The notes beneath the pieces were generated by a model, which saw only the letters and a program-made list of their open reading frames with translations, was not told the origin of the DNA and did not search any database. The translations under genes and the position numbers were made by a program. This document shows, in pieces, positions 24,039 to 32,346 of a stretch of DNA of 64,000 nucleotides (its first letter is position 1; every line of letters begins with the position of its first letter). The stretch comes from VBDM01 sp964430565 (GTDB lineage: Bacteria > Pseudomonadota > Gammaproteobacteria > Burkholderiales > SG8-39), in assembly GCA_964430565.1 (NCBI GenBank), contig CAYSFD010000048.1, positions 193,403 to 257,402 on the forward strand, in the 5' to 3' direction.

Positions 24039-25285
24039 CTGCGGCGGGATCGACGCAGGTCCTGGCACAGTTTCTCGCAGGTTCCCGTTGGAAGGACGTT
24101 CCGGCCGATATCCGGCAGGAGCCACCGCGGGCGATCCTCAACAGCATCGGTTGCATCCTGGCCGGTCGCGCGGAGCCCGAGGTCCAGCTTCTTCGCGAAG
24201 CCTTTCCTCAGGAAGACGCGCTGGTCGACGCCGCCGCCGCCACCGCACTCGACTACGACGACACGCACCTGCGCACGGTGATTCACGCGACCCCGCCGGT
24301 CGCCGGAGCGCTCTTCGCCTTGTCCAGGCAACAATCGATGACGGGCAAGGACCTACTGCATGCCTTCGCCCTCGGGATGGAGGTTTCCTGCCGGATCGGC
24401 AATGCGGTCACGCCCGGCCACTACGAGCGTGGCTGGCACATCACCAGCACCTGCGGCGTGTTCGGTGCCGCCGCAGCCGCGGGGAAGATTCTGCAACTGG
24501 ACGCAGGTCAATTCAATTCCGCACTGGGTATCGCCGCGACCCAGGCCGCCGGCCTCGTCGAGGTGCTCGGCAGCGCGGCGCGGGTTCTCAACGCCGGCTT
24601 TGCGGCGCGCAACGGTCTCGCAGCAGCGCAACTCGCCGCCGCAGGTTTCAAGGGCCCGGAGCGGCCGATCGAAGGCCTGCGCGGGTTCGTCAACGTTTTC
24701 GGCGGTGGTAAGGATTTTTCCGCCATTACGGAAAATCTCGGTACTGACTGGGCCTTGACCGGCGTCAGCTACAAGCCCTATCCGTGCGGCGTGCTCCTGC
24801 ACGCGCTCATCGACGGCTGCCTCGAGCTAAGGGACAGGATCCCCTCGGATGAAGGCCGGAAGTTCCGAATCAGCTTGCACCCGCTCGCCATCGAACGCAC
24901 CGACCGGCCGGCGCCGCGCAATGCCGCCGAGGCCCGACTGAGCGCGCAGCATGCAGTCGCGGTGGCGCTGCTTTACGGCCGAGCGGGTGTCGCGCAGTTC
25001 AGCGACGCGGCGGCAGCCGACCCGGTGGTCGTCGCCTTCAGGCGGCGGGTCAGCGTGATCCCGGACCAGCAGCTCGACAAGATGGCAGCTTCGATCACGG
25101 ACGGCAGGACCACTGTGCGCGTTCCCGCGCCGAAGCCGATGGACGACGCGAGGCTCGAAGCCAAGTTCCGAGAACTGGCCGGGCCGCGTGCGGACGAGCT
25201 GATCGCGCTGGTCCGGTCGCTGGAGCAGATGCCGGACGCCGCGGGGCTTACACGACTGTGGGCGACGACGCGCCGTCCATCGTGA
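24035..25285 (+). CDS. MmgE/PrpD family protein, copy 2, with an altered C-terminus
   Basis: This 416-residue protein starts at a TTG that overlaps the Bug stop. Landmarks: ALDYDDTHLRTVIHATPPVAG at about 65-85, ALGMEVSCRIGNAV, and GVFGAAAAAGKIL. The last dozen codons and the stop are supplied by the 49-bp repeat copy B, a fragment of an SDR gene, so the native C-terminus has been replaced by recombination. It may still be functional, since only the end is affected. It is the last intact gene of the island. Confidence 0.78.
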   Translation: MTAAGSTQVLAQFLAGSRWKDVPADIRQEPPRAILNSIGCILAGRAEPEVQLLREAFPQEDALVDAAAATALDYDDTHLRTVIHATPPVAGALFALSRQQSMTGKDLLHAFALGMEVSCRIGNAVTPGHYERGWHITSTCGVFGAAAAAGKILQLDAGQFNSALGIAATQAAGLVEVLGSAARVLNAGFAARNGLAAAQLAAAGFKGPERPIEGLRGFVNVFGGGKDFSAITENLGTDWALTGVSYKPYPCGVLLHALIDGCLELRDRIPSDEGRKFRISLHPLAIERTDRPAPRNAAEARLSAQHAVAVALLYGRAGVAQFSDAAAADPVVVAFRRRVSVIPDQQLDKMAASITDGRTTVRVPAPKPMDDARLEAKFRELAGPRADELIALVRSLEQMPDAAGLTRLWATTRRPS

Positions 25286-25295
25286 TGTTCGCCCC
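25247..25295. repeat. 49-bp repeat, copy B (SDR tail fragment fused to the MmgE/PrpD end)
   Basis: This is 46/49 identical to 20875-20923. Here it sits at and beyond the end of the MmgE/PrpD gene with no SDR gene attached, marking a deletion or recombination junction. The following 80 or so bases hold nothing recognisable. Confidence 0.75.
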
Positions 25296-25374
25296 TTGAG
25301 CAGCACCCCCCCCGGTCGATCTAGGCCAGGGAAAGCCCCTGGTCGAATCGTGAGAGCGCATCGCCATCGCCGGG

Positions 25375-25620
25375 AATACATAAGAGGAATCGCCCACGTT
25401 TTCCCGGCCTTCAGGTCAACGTTTTTCCATTGCAAGCGCTCGGCTTCGTTGCGCCTATGGTGACCCTTAGCGTGCGCCCCCTGGCGCGCCCTTGCGCGAT
25501 GCAGGCGTGATCCTGAGCACCCACGCGTGGGCCGAAGCCTCTTAGGTCATCATCCCAACAGAACACTTGGCCTTGCTCGGGCGCCGCAATACGTTTAACC
25601 TTGTCAGCGGTGAGCTTCAT
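25375..25620 (-). pseudogene. Tyrosine recombinase (integrase) remnant
   Basis: The N-terminus MKLTADKVKRIAAPEQG, then CWDDDLRGFG and RTLRVTIGA, is the DUF4102 arm-binding domain of tRNA-targeting phage and island integrases. After about 57 residues the frame changes, and the minus strand reads RNEAERLQWKNVDLKAG, matching box I of the catalytic domain with the conserved Arg. The core-binding domain between them is missing, and no box II (H-x-x-R...Tyr) follows. The gene starts 158 bases from attR and reads away from it. Confidence 0.75.
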
Positions 25621-25777
25621 ATAGGCTCATTCTCCAGAAAGTAAGCACATAGTAAGCAACAGGATTCGAAACGGTTGGGTACGCTTATGACGCATCCTAG
25701 GTGTTGTCTCCCTATAGGAACAAGGGTAACTAACAACCGTTCGTAAAAAATAAGCAGGCTTCGGGACCGTGGTTTTT

Positions 25778-25825
25778 TGATTCGTAATCAGTAGGTCGGT
25801 GGTTTCGAGTCCACTCGCCAGCACC
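25778..25825 (+). repeat. attR: direct repeat of the tRNA-Thr 3' half, copy 2
   Basis: 48 bases match tRNA-Thr 3868-3914 with one extra T in the T-arm (GGTTTCGAG versus GGTTCGAG). No acceptor 5' half or D arm precedes it, so it is not a second tRNA gene. It marks the right end of the island. Between the integrase start and this repeat (25621-25777) there is no gene. Confidence 0.82.
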
Positions 25826-25891
25826 ATACCGAGCGCCTGCTTCCGCGGCTTGCGTCTTTCGACCGGCGGCAGACAAGTTGGGAGGGAAACG

Positions 25892-27421
25892 ATGAAGTTG
25901 TTCGGGGCGGGCAAAACCGAGCATCCGATGTCCGATGCCAAGGACGCGCGGAAGATCCTCGACGCCATTCCCGCGGGCGATCCGTTCAAAGCGCTCGAAG
26001 ATTTGAACCACTGGCTGGAATCGGTGCGCAGCTGGGAGGGCTTCAAGCCCGAGCATTGCCTGCTGCTTACGGAAATGGTGGACGATGCAGCGCAAGTTCA
26101 CCTGCGCAAGCTTCAGCGCGATTACCTTTCCTCGCCGCGCCTCTCCAGCTATCAGGAAAACCGGCTGTGGACCGCGATTCGCGAGTCGTGCCGGCAGGTG
26201 GCAAAGTCCTTCGGGTCCTGCATCGACTTTTACGAGAGCGGCCAGAAGGGCTCGGAAGATCTGAAAAAGAGCATGCCGCTTCTTACGGTGCGAGCGTTGC
26301 GCGCCCTTTCCGCCCAGATGAAGTGGCAGTACATACGTTACGGCCCCCTAGACCATCCCCTGTGGGGCACGATCTTGAAAACCTACGCGCTTGCCGAAAG
26401 CCGCAAGTTCGCGCAGACCAAGGTGGCCGCCTATGCGGGAATACCGGGGGAGACTTCGCCGATGCAGGAGTTTCTCAAGCCGGTGATGCTGGGCGCCTCC
26501 TCTCCGGACAGCCTGCTGCCAGTCGAGATCGACTTGGTCGAACGCCTGATCGCGCATCTTGTCGGCTTGTTCAAGCTCAGCGTCGATGTCCAACCCGATA
26601 TCGCCTACTGCATCGACTTGGCGAACATCGAGCCTCCCGTGCGTGTCGCCCACCTTCCGCATCGCGCGCCTACGCTCAGGTTCTTCGCCGCGGGCGGGGC
26701 GGTAAAGGAGCTCGAGAAGCTGATTCAGACGGTCAAATCGACCGGAACCTTACCCTCAAGCATCGCTGCGGGCAGCAACTACGAGCAGGAAGTCGTGCTC
26801 GACGTGCTCGATCACCTTGCGCTTAACTGGGCGCCCAAACCACCCGAGAGGAAAGCGCCGCGCCACAAGGTCAAGTCGAGGCTGGCGGCGACCTACGGCT
26901 TCGACGGCGTGCTGGCCGCGCTCGATCCTTCCGGTGAGGTTCGGTTCGACAAGAACAAGATCGAGAGCTGGGTCGTGGAGAATGTCAGCACCGGCGGCTT
27001 CGGGGCGAGCGTTCCGCAAATGAAGGGCGAGTGGCTGAAAATCGGCTGCTTGGTTGGCCTGCAGCCCGAGGGCGGCACGAACTGGATCGTTGGCATCGTT
27101 CGGCGTTTCCAACGCGAGTCCGCGCAAAACGGACTGGTCGGAGTTCAGACCCTGTCGCGGAGCGCGCTGCCCGTCAACGTGAGGCTGCAAAGCGGGCAGA
27201 TGGGAACCAGCCAGGACGCGGAAACGGCGATCCTGCTCAATCCGGCCGACTCCGCCCCCGAGACGCAGGTGCTGCTGCGCGGCGAAGTTCTCCTCGCCGG
27301 CCAGAACCTGCTGCTCGAGCGAAACGGAAAGGCCTACCTGCTGATGCCTACGGGTGATATAGAGCGCGGCGATGACTACGAGCTTGTGCGCTGCCGGCAG
27401 ATGATCCGCGACACGGGTTGA
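25892..27421 (+). CDS. Uncharacterised protein with a C-terminal PilZ-like region
   Basis: This 509-residue soluble protein starts at the ATG at 25892, preceded by GGGAGGGAAACG. The first two thirds are helical and unrecognised. Near residues 360-420 the segment VVENVSTGGFGASVPQ, then IGCLVGLQP, resembles the second half of a PilZ domain (the N-x-S-x-x-G-x motif that contacts cyclic di-GMP). An upstream RxxxR motif may be KSRLAATYG. It is the first chromosomal gene to the right of the island and was next to tRNA-Thr before insertion. Cyclic di-GMP binding is a guess. Confidence 0.6.
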   Translation: MKLFGAGKTEHPMSDAKDARKILDAIPAGDPFKALEDLNHWLESVRSWEGFKPEHCLLLTEMVDDAAQVHLRKLQRDYLSSPRLSSYQENRLWTAIRESCRQVAKSFGSCIDFYESGQKGSEDLKKSMPLLTVRALRALSAQMKWQYIRYGPLDHPLWGTILKTYALAESRKFAQTKVAAYAGIPGETSPMQEFLKPVMLGASSPDSLLPVEIDLVERLIAHLVGLFKLSVDVQPDIAYCIDLANIEPPVRVAHLPHRAPTLRFFAAGGAVKELEKLIQTVKSTGTLPSSIAAGSNYEQEVVLDVLDHLALNWAPKPPERKAPRHKVKSRLAATYGFDGVLAALDPSGEVRFDKNKIESWVVENVSTGGFGASVPQMKGEWLKIGCLVGLQPEGGTNWIVGIVRRFQRESAQNGLVGVQTLSRSALPVNVRLQSGQMGTSQDAETAILLNPADSAPETQVLLRGEVLLAGQNLLLERNGKAYLLMPTGDIERGDDYELVRCRQMIRDTG

Positions 27422-27431
27422 GCAGGGCTCC

Positions 27432-28103
27432 TCATTCCTGCGGCCCCAGGATTTTTTGCAGCCAGGCGCCGATATCGGCGAGTTCCTCGGGGCAGACCGA
27501 GTGCGGCATCGAATATTCTCGCCACTCCGGCGCGTAACCGAGCGACTGCAGCAGCTTGCGGGACTCTTGCGCACGCGCGAGCGGGATAACGGGGTCGAGG
27601 CTGCCGTGCGCCATGAAGATCGGCGCCTTGCGATTGGCGGCGCTCGCCTCGGCGTGCAGGTGTTCGGCGATCGGCACGTAGGTCGAAAGGGCCATGATTC
27701 CGGCGATGCGCTGGTGGTAGCGAAGCCCAGTCTGCAATGCGATCGCTCCGCCCTGCGAAAAACCCGCGAGCACGAGCCGCTCCGCCTTCGTGCCGCGCTC
27801 CTTCTCCCGACCGATCAGGGCTTCGATGAGGGCCTGCGACGCGCGCACTCCGCGTTCGTCCTCGCGCCGGATCGCGCCGTCCGCGATGTCGTACCACGCG
27901 CGCATTCGCATGCCGGCGTTGATGGTCACGGGTTGCACCGGCGCATGCGGAAAAACGAAGCGGATGGCGGTTTTCGGCAGGTCGAGCTCGGGGACGATAG
28001 GAGCAAAGTCGTTGCCGTCGGCGCCCAGTCCGTGCAGCCAGATGATGCTGGTCGCCGGATTCGCGCCGGTTTCAATTTCTATCGTTTCGAGCATTTGCGA
28101 CAT
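27432..28103 (-). CDS. Alpha/beta-hydrolase carboxylesterase (phospholipase/carboxylesterase family)
   Basis: This 223-residue hydrolase has nucleophile elbow GFSQGG (about 115-120), oxyanion region WLHGLGADGNDF near the start, Asp in HGSLDPVIP, and His in SMPHSVCPEEL. That is the full Ser-Asp-His triad of the EstB/acyl-protein thioesterase family. It is convergent with the PilZ-like gene, with only 10 bases between. Natural substrates are short-chain esters or acyl proteins. Confidence 0.9.
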   Translation of the reverse strand: MSQMLETIEIETGANPATSIIWLHGLGADGNDFAPIVPELDLPKTAIRFVFPHAPVQPVTINAGMRMRAWYDIADGAIRREDERGVRASQALIEALIGREKERGTKAERLVLAGFSQGGAIALQTGLRYHQRIAGIMALSTYVPIAEHLHAEASAANRKAPIFMAHGSLDPVIPLARAQESRKLLQSLGYAPEWREYSMPHSVCPEELADIGAWLQKILGPQE

Positions 28104-28139
28104 GACGTTTCGTGAGGTTGCGCACTTTACGAATTCCGA

Positions 28140-28739
28140 TCAGGAAGCCGATTTGGGACGGAGGGCGGATTTGGGCCGGAACGCCTTGATCACCTCTTCG
28201 CGAGTTTCGATGTAAGGCCCGCCGATCAGGTCGATGCAGTAGGGGACGGCTGCAAATATTCCCGGGACGATCTGCTTTCCCTCCTTGTCCTTCAGGCCTT
28301 CGAGCGTCTCGCGGATCGATTTCGGCTGGCCGGGCAGGTTGATGATGAGGGCCTGCTTGCGGATGACGGCGACCTGTCGCGACAGGATCGCGGTAGGCAC
28401 GAACTCGAGGCTGATCCTGCGCATCTGCTCGCCGAACCCGGGCATGGTCTTGTCGGCTACGGCGAGGGTGGCTTCCGGCGTCACGTCGCGCAGTGCCGGG
28501 CCGGTTCCGCCGGTCGTGAGCACCAGATGGCAGCCCACCCGGTCGGCGAGGTCCGCCAGCGTAGATTCGATCACGGGCTGCTCGTCAGGTATGAGCCGCG
28601 TCTCGATACGCCAGGGGCTCGCCAGCGCCCGCGAAAACCACTCCTGCAATGCCGGAATGCCTTCATCCTTGTAGACGCCGCTCGAGGCGCGGTCGCTGAT
28701 CGACACTAAGCCAATCAACAGTTCTTCAGTTTTGCTCAT
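28140..28739 (-). CDS. mog: Molybdopterin adenylyltransferase Mog
   Basis: This 199-residue MogA/MoaB-fold protein has LVSISDRASSGVYKDEGIPAL at the N-terminus, the nucleotide-binding block LTTGGTGPALRDVTPEAT at about 74-91, and INLPGQPKSIRETL near residue 143. It adenylates molybdopterin before molybdenum insertion. The last residues (two copies of RPKSA) are a lineage-specific tail. Its start overlaps the darP end by 14 bases. Confidence 0.92.
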   Translation of the reverse strand: MSKTEELLIGLVSISDRASSGVYKDEGIPALQEWFSRALASPWRIETRLIPDEQPVIESTLADLADRVGCHLVLTTGGTGPALRDVTPEATLAVADKTMPGFGEQMRRISLEFVPTAILSRQVAVIRKQALIINLPGQPKSIRETLEGLKDKEGKQIVPGIFAAVPYCIDLIGGPYIETREEVIKAFRPKSALRPKSAS

Positions 28740-29250
28740 CCATCACCTGTGTTTCGCCGATGAGTTCGCGCAAGGTCCGAAACAGCTCGCGGGTGCTGTG
28801 CGGCGGGCGGCCCGCGTTGCGCTCCTCGCGCGCGCGGCGAACGAGCGCGCGCAGGCGCCGGGTGTCGATGCCCGGATGGGTTTCGGCGAGGGAAGCGACG
28901 GCGCTATCGTCCTCGAGCAAGCTGTCGCGCCAGCGCTCGATCCGGTGAAGGCGCGCGGTCTCTTCGACAGAGACTCCGTCCCAGGTCTTGAGCTTCTCGC
29001 GGATCGGCTCCGGATCGACGTGGCGCATGAGGCGGCCGACGTATTGCAGCTGGCGCCGCCGCGCCTCGTGCCGGGTGATGTGCCGCGCCTGCTCGATGGC
29101 ATCGTGCAAGGCCTCCGGCAGCGCGACCGAAGCGAGCTGCTCCGGGTTGAGCTCGATCAAGCGCTCGCCCAGTGCCTGCAGCTCGTGCATGGCGCGCTTG
29201 CGCTGGGTCTTGCTTGGCTTCTCCTCGTCCTGCACGTTTCGTCGGCACAA
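28726..29250 (-). CDS. darP: Ribosome biogenesis factor DarP/YjgA (DUF615)
   Basis: The DUF615 helical protein is recognised by PSKTQRKRAMHELQALGERL at the N-terminus, RQLQYVGRLMRHVD near residue 66, and WRDSLLEDD near 106. It associates with 50S precursors in Enterobacteria. No ATG precedes the conserved start: TTG at 29250 or GTG at 29235 are the candidates, giving 174 or 169 residues. It is divergent from pmbA and overlaps mog, the usual beta/gammaproteobacterial arrangement. Confidence 0.88.
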   Translation of the reverse strand: MCRRNVQDEEKPSKTQRKRAMHELQALGERLIELNPEQLASVALPEALHDAIEQARHITRHEARRRQLQYVGRLMRHVDPEPIREKLKTWDGVSVEETARLHRIERWRDSLLEDDSAVASLAETHPGIDTRRLRALVRRAREERNAGRPPHSTRELFRTLRELIGETQVMDEQN

Positions 29251-29308
29251 TATGAACTGATATCATAACGTCTTTCCCGCAGCATTCCGCTTTCCCGCAA
29301 CGTTCCAT

Positions 29309-30649
29309 ATGGCGCGAGCGCGCTTTTCCCACAGTATTGACACTCTGAAGGCGATCGCCTCGGACGCTTTGGCGCATGCCAGGCAAAAAGGCGCGAGCGC
29401 CTGCGAAGCCGAGGCCTCCGACGGCTACGGGCAGAACGTCACGGTTCGCAAAGGCGAGGTCGAAACCATCGAATACAACCGCGACAAGGGCCTGACCATC
29501 ACCGTCTACGCAGGCAAGCAAAAGGGCTATGCGAGCACGGCCGATTTTGCTCCGCGCGCGATCCGCGACACGGTGGAGGCGGCCCTGACGATCGCGCGCT
29601 TTACCGCGGCGGACGAGTGCGCGGGGCTCGCCGATCCGGAGGAGCTCGCGACCGAACCAAAAGAGCTCGACCTCTTTCATCCCTGGGACCTACCCGTCGA
29701 ACGGGCGATCGAGATCGCAAGGAGTTGCGAGGCGGCCGCGTTTCGCCTGGACAAGCGCATCACCAACTCCGAGGGAGCCAGCGTATCGTGCCAGCAGTGG
29801 CACTTCGCGCTCGGCAACAGCCACGGTTTCATGCAGGGTTATCCGACCTCGCGTCACTCTGTTTCCTGCGCCGTGATCGCGGCCGAAGACGGTCAAATGC
29901 AGCGCGATGACTGGTACGTGTCCCAGCGTTCCCACAAGGATCTGGCCCAACCCCAGGCGGTCGGCGACTACGCCGGCAGACGGGCGCTCGCGCGGCTCTC
30001 GAGCCGCAAGATCCCGACCGTCCAGGCGCCGGTGTTGTTCGAAGCGCCGACGGCAAGCGACCTGCTCGGAACCTTCGTTTCGGCGGTGAGCGGGGGTAAC
30101 CTCTACCGCAAGGCTTCATTCCTGCTCGACAGCCTCGGGACGCAGGTGTTTTCGCCCTTGGTCAGCATCGTGGAGCGGCCGCACCTGCGGCGCGGCCAGG
30201 CCAGCTCCTGGTTTGACAACGAGGGCGTCGCCACCCGCGAGCGCGAGGTGGTGAAGGAGGGCGTGCTGCGCGGATATTTTCTCGGCAGCTATTCGGCGCG
30301 CAAGCTCGGAATGAAGACGACCGGCAGCGCGGGCGGCAGCCACAATCTGATCCTCGAGGGCGGCGGGCTCGATCTTCCCGGGCTCATCCGAACGATGGGG
30401 CGGGGCTTGCTTGTCACCGAGCTGATGGGCTTCGGAGTCAATCTGGTGACAGGGGACTACTCACGCGGAGCGGCGGGCTACTGGGTGGAGGGCGGTGAGA
30501 TCCGGCACCCGGTCGAGGAGGTCACCATCGCGGGCAACCTGCGCGATATGTTTCGTTCGATCGTTGCGATCGGCAGCGACACGCTGACGCGCGGCTCCCG
30601 AAGCTGCGGATCGGTCCTCATCGAGGGGATGACTATCGCGGGCAACTGA
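29309..30649 (+). CDS. pmbA: Metalloprotease-like PmbA/TldE
   Basis: This 446-residue protein has the TldE/PmbA architecture: an N-terminal segment with EVETIEYNRDKGLTITVYAG, the central domain, and a C-terminal block including ELMGFGVNLVTGDYSRGAAGYWVEGG. PmbA lacks the HExxH motif of its partner TldD and acts with it to process microcin B17 and degrade CcdA. TldD is not in this window. It is divergent from darP. Confidence 0.93.
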   Translation: MARARFSHSIDTLKAIASDALAHARQKGASACEAEASDGYGQNVTVRKGEVETIEYNRDKGLTITVYAGKQKGYASTADFAPRAIRDTVEAALTIARFTAADECAGLADPEELATEPKELDLFHPWDLPVERAIEIARSCEAAAFRLDKRITNSEGASVSCQQWHFALGNSHGFMQGYPTSRHSVSCAVIAAEDGQMQRDDWYVSQRSHKDLAQPQAVGDYAGRRALARLSSRKIPTVQAPVLFEAPTASDLLGTFVSAVSGGNLYRKASFLLDSLGTQVFSPLVSIVERPHLRRGQASSWFDNEGVATREREVVKEGVLRGYFLGSYSARKLGMKTTGSAGGSHNLILEGGGLDLPGLIRTMGRGLLVTELMGFGVNLVTGDYSRGAAGYWVEGGEIRHPVEEVTIAGNLRDMFRSIVAIGSDTLTRGSRSCGSVLIEGMTIAGN

Positions 30650-30707
30650 AAGTTGCCTGCCCGTGATATGGGTCGCGGCCGCCACCTAACAGGCTGGGTG
30701 GAAGGCA

Positions 30708-32273
30708 CTAACGTCCGCGCCTGACCTTGCTGATGATTTCTGCGCGCACATCGGTAATTTCACGAGCGCGCGACGCGCGGGCGCCATCGCAATGCTCGGT
30801 TCGCGGACAATGCGTGCTGCGCGGACAGATGATGCGCGCGGGAACCGATAACGCATCCTCGACCCAGGCGATGTTCAGCACTTTGGCCGCTCCCCTGATC
30901 GCCTCGGCCGCGGCTTTGGGAATTCTCGCTTCGCCGCGATGATGCAGGCATTCGTCGGTGATACTCGCGACGATATTGTCCGCATCGACACTGTGCGAAC
31001 GCAGCGCCGGCGCGAGATCGATCCCTACCGACAGCACGTGGGGATTGCCCGCCATGTCGTCGGCACGCCTTGAGTGACAGCAGTACAGCAGCGATTGATC
31101 GCCGTCTCGTAACACGGAAATCTGCGAGCCGCGGTCGGCGCTGCGGCTCTCGTTGAGCATGCGAAAAACGGCCCACTGCGGGCAGGGGTCGGTGACTTGC
31201 GCCATGTTGCCCCAGGGCAGGGGAATGCCGTTGCCGCGATACACCGCGCGCAAGTATCCGGGCGGATAGGCGTCGAAAAAATGCCAATAGGGATACGGCG
31301 ATACCTTGGTCATGCGCCGCATCACCACCGCCGGCGTGAGCTCGATTTTCTCCCCGGCTTCGACCCGATACGACTCGCGCGTCAGGAAGCGCCGGAACGG
31401 AACCTTGGGACACAGCAGCGCGCCGGCAAAGAAACTGCACTCGAAGTCGCGCCAGGCATGGAGCACGTCCTGCGCGTTCATGCCGGTGGCGAGTTCCGCG
31501 CCACCTTCCGGGCTGCCGCCCATTTCCCCGCCGGTGGCGTGCGCCGACTTGAGCCCGTCGCCTTCGTGCAGCACCTTGTGGCCCAAGTGCGAGGCGAGGT
31601 CGAATTTGAGACGCGCCGGGTCGGCTTGCAACTCGCGATTCAAATATACGGTGCGCGGTGACTCGAAAAACGAGCGCACCATGCTGCGCAGCTCGCGATC
31701 CTTGTCGCGCGCGAGCACCGGCTTGCGGTCGAACCAGCGCAGGGTCAGACCGTGGTGCTTGCACAGTCGCATCAGGTCGTCGGCGCCGAGCGGAAATTTG
31801 CGCTCGCCGACGCTTTCCGCCGATCGCTCGAGATCGGGAAAGTCATTGCGCGACATCTCCTGATGCGAACGAATCAGCAGATGGGCGAACTGCCGCCCGG
31901 TGGTGCCGGTCTGCGCCAGCAGCTCGGGGATCGCCGCCTGCAACAAGTCCTTCGAAAACAAGAAAGCAGGTTCCAGCGGCACGCCCGCTGCGCCGCCGGC
32001 GCGTTGCTTGATTGAAGGGGTTTCTATTTCCGGATTGCTGTCGAGAAACCAGCGCGGTTCGCGCTGGAACAAGGTTGACACCAGCCCGAGTACGTCTTCC
32101 GACGGAACCCGTTTGCCGCTCTCGATCATGCTCAGGTAGGAGACCGATGGCGCGATCTGGGAATCGAGTTGAATGCAGCGTGCCGACAGCTCTTCCAGCG
32201 TCAGGCCGTTGCGTTTGCGCAAGGCGCGCAGCTTGGTTCCGAGAAAGTGACTCTTGCGGGTGTGTTGGGTCAT
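30708..32273 (-). CDS. XRE-family regulator with a large C-terminal domain (ScfR/RamB-like, DUF3612 type)
   Basis: This 521-residue protein has an N-terminal helix-turn-helix at about 8-60 (LGTKLRALRKRNGLTLEELS, then PSVSYLSMIESGKRVPS) and a long sensory part. The C-terminus contains the cysteine-rich stretch CPRSTHCPRTEHC found in regulators of glyoxylate and short-fatty-acid metabolism. It is divergent from malate synthase with three spaced repeats between, so it probably controls aceB and itself. The family name is from memory of domain layout and should be treated as approximate. Confidence 0.82.
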   Translation of the reverse strand: MTQHTRKSHFLGTKLRALRKRNGLTLEELSARCIQLDSQIAPSVSYLSMIESGKRVPSEDVLGLVSTLFQREPRWFLDSNPEIETPSIKQRAGGAAGVPLEPAFLFSKDLLQAAIPELLAQTGTTGRQFAHLLIRSHQEMSRNDFPDLERSAESVGERKFPLGADDLMRLCKHHGLTLRWFDRKPVLARDKDRELRSMVRSFFESPRTVYLNRELQADPARLKFDLASHLGHKVLHEGDGLKSAHATGGEMGGSPEGGAELATGMNAQDVLHAWRDFECSFFAGALLCPKVPFRRFLTRESYRVEAGEKIELTPAVVMRRMTKVSPYPYWHFFDAYPPGYLRAVYRGNGIPLPWGNMAQVTDPCPQWAVFRMLNESRSADRGSQISVLRDGDQSLLYCCHSRRADDMAGNPHVLSVGIDLAPALRSHSVDADNIVASITDECLHHRGEARIPKAAAEAIRGAAKVLNIAWVEDALSVPARIICPRSTHCPRTEHCDGARASRAREITDVRAEIISKVRRGR

Positions 32274-32289
32274 GACAGGGTCATAGGAG

Positions 32290-32328
32290 TGTGAAATTTA
32301 CAATGTGAAATTTCCGCAGTCAAATTTG
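32290..32328. promoter_or_regulatory. Three operator-like repeats at exact 14-base spacing
   Basis: TGTGAAATTT at 32290 and at 32304, and AGTCAAATTT at 32318, start exactly 14 bases apart. They fill the gap between the divergent regulator and aceB starts. Regular phasing suggests cooperative binding by the XRE-family regulator. Confidence 0.6.
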
Positions 32329-32346
32329 CCAATTGCTGAGCGTATC

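Noticed and set aside
25778..25825. Second tRNA-Thr gene
   Set aside because: Only the 3' half is present, with an inserted T and no acceptor 5' strand or D arm.
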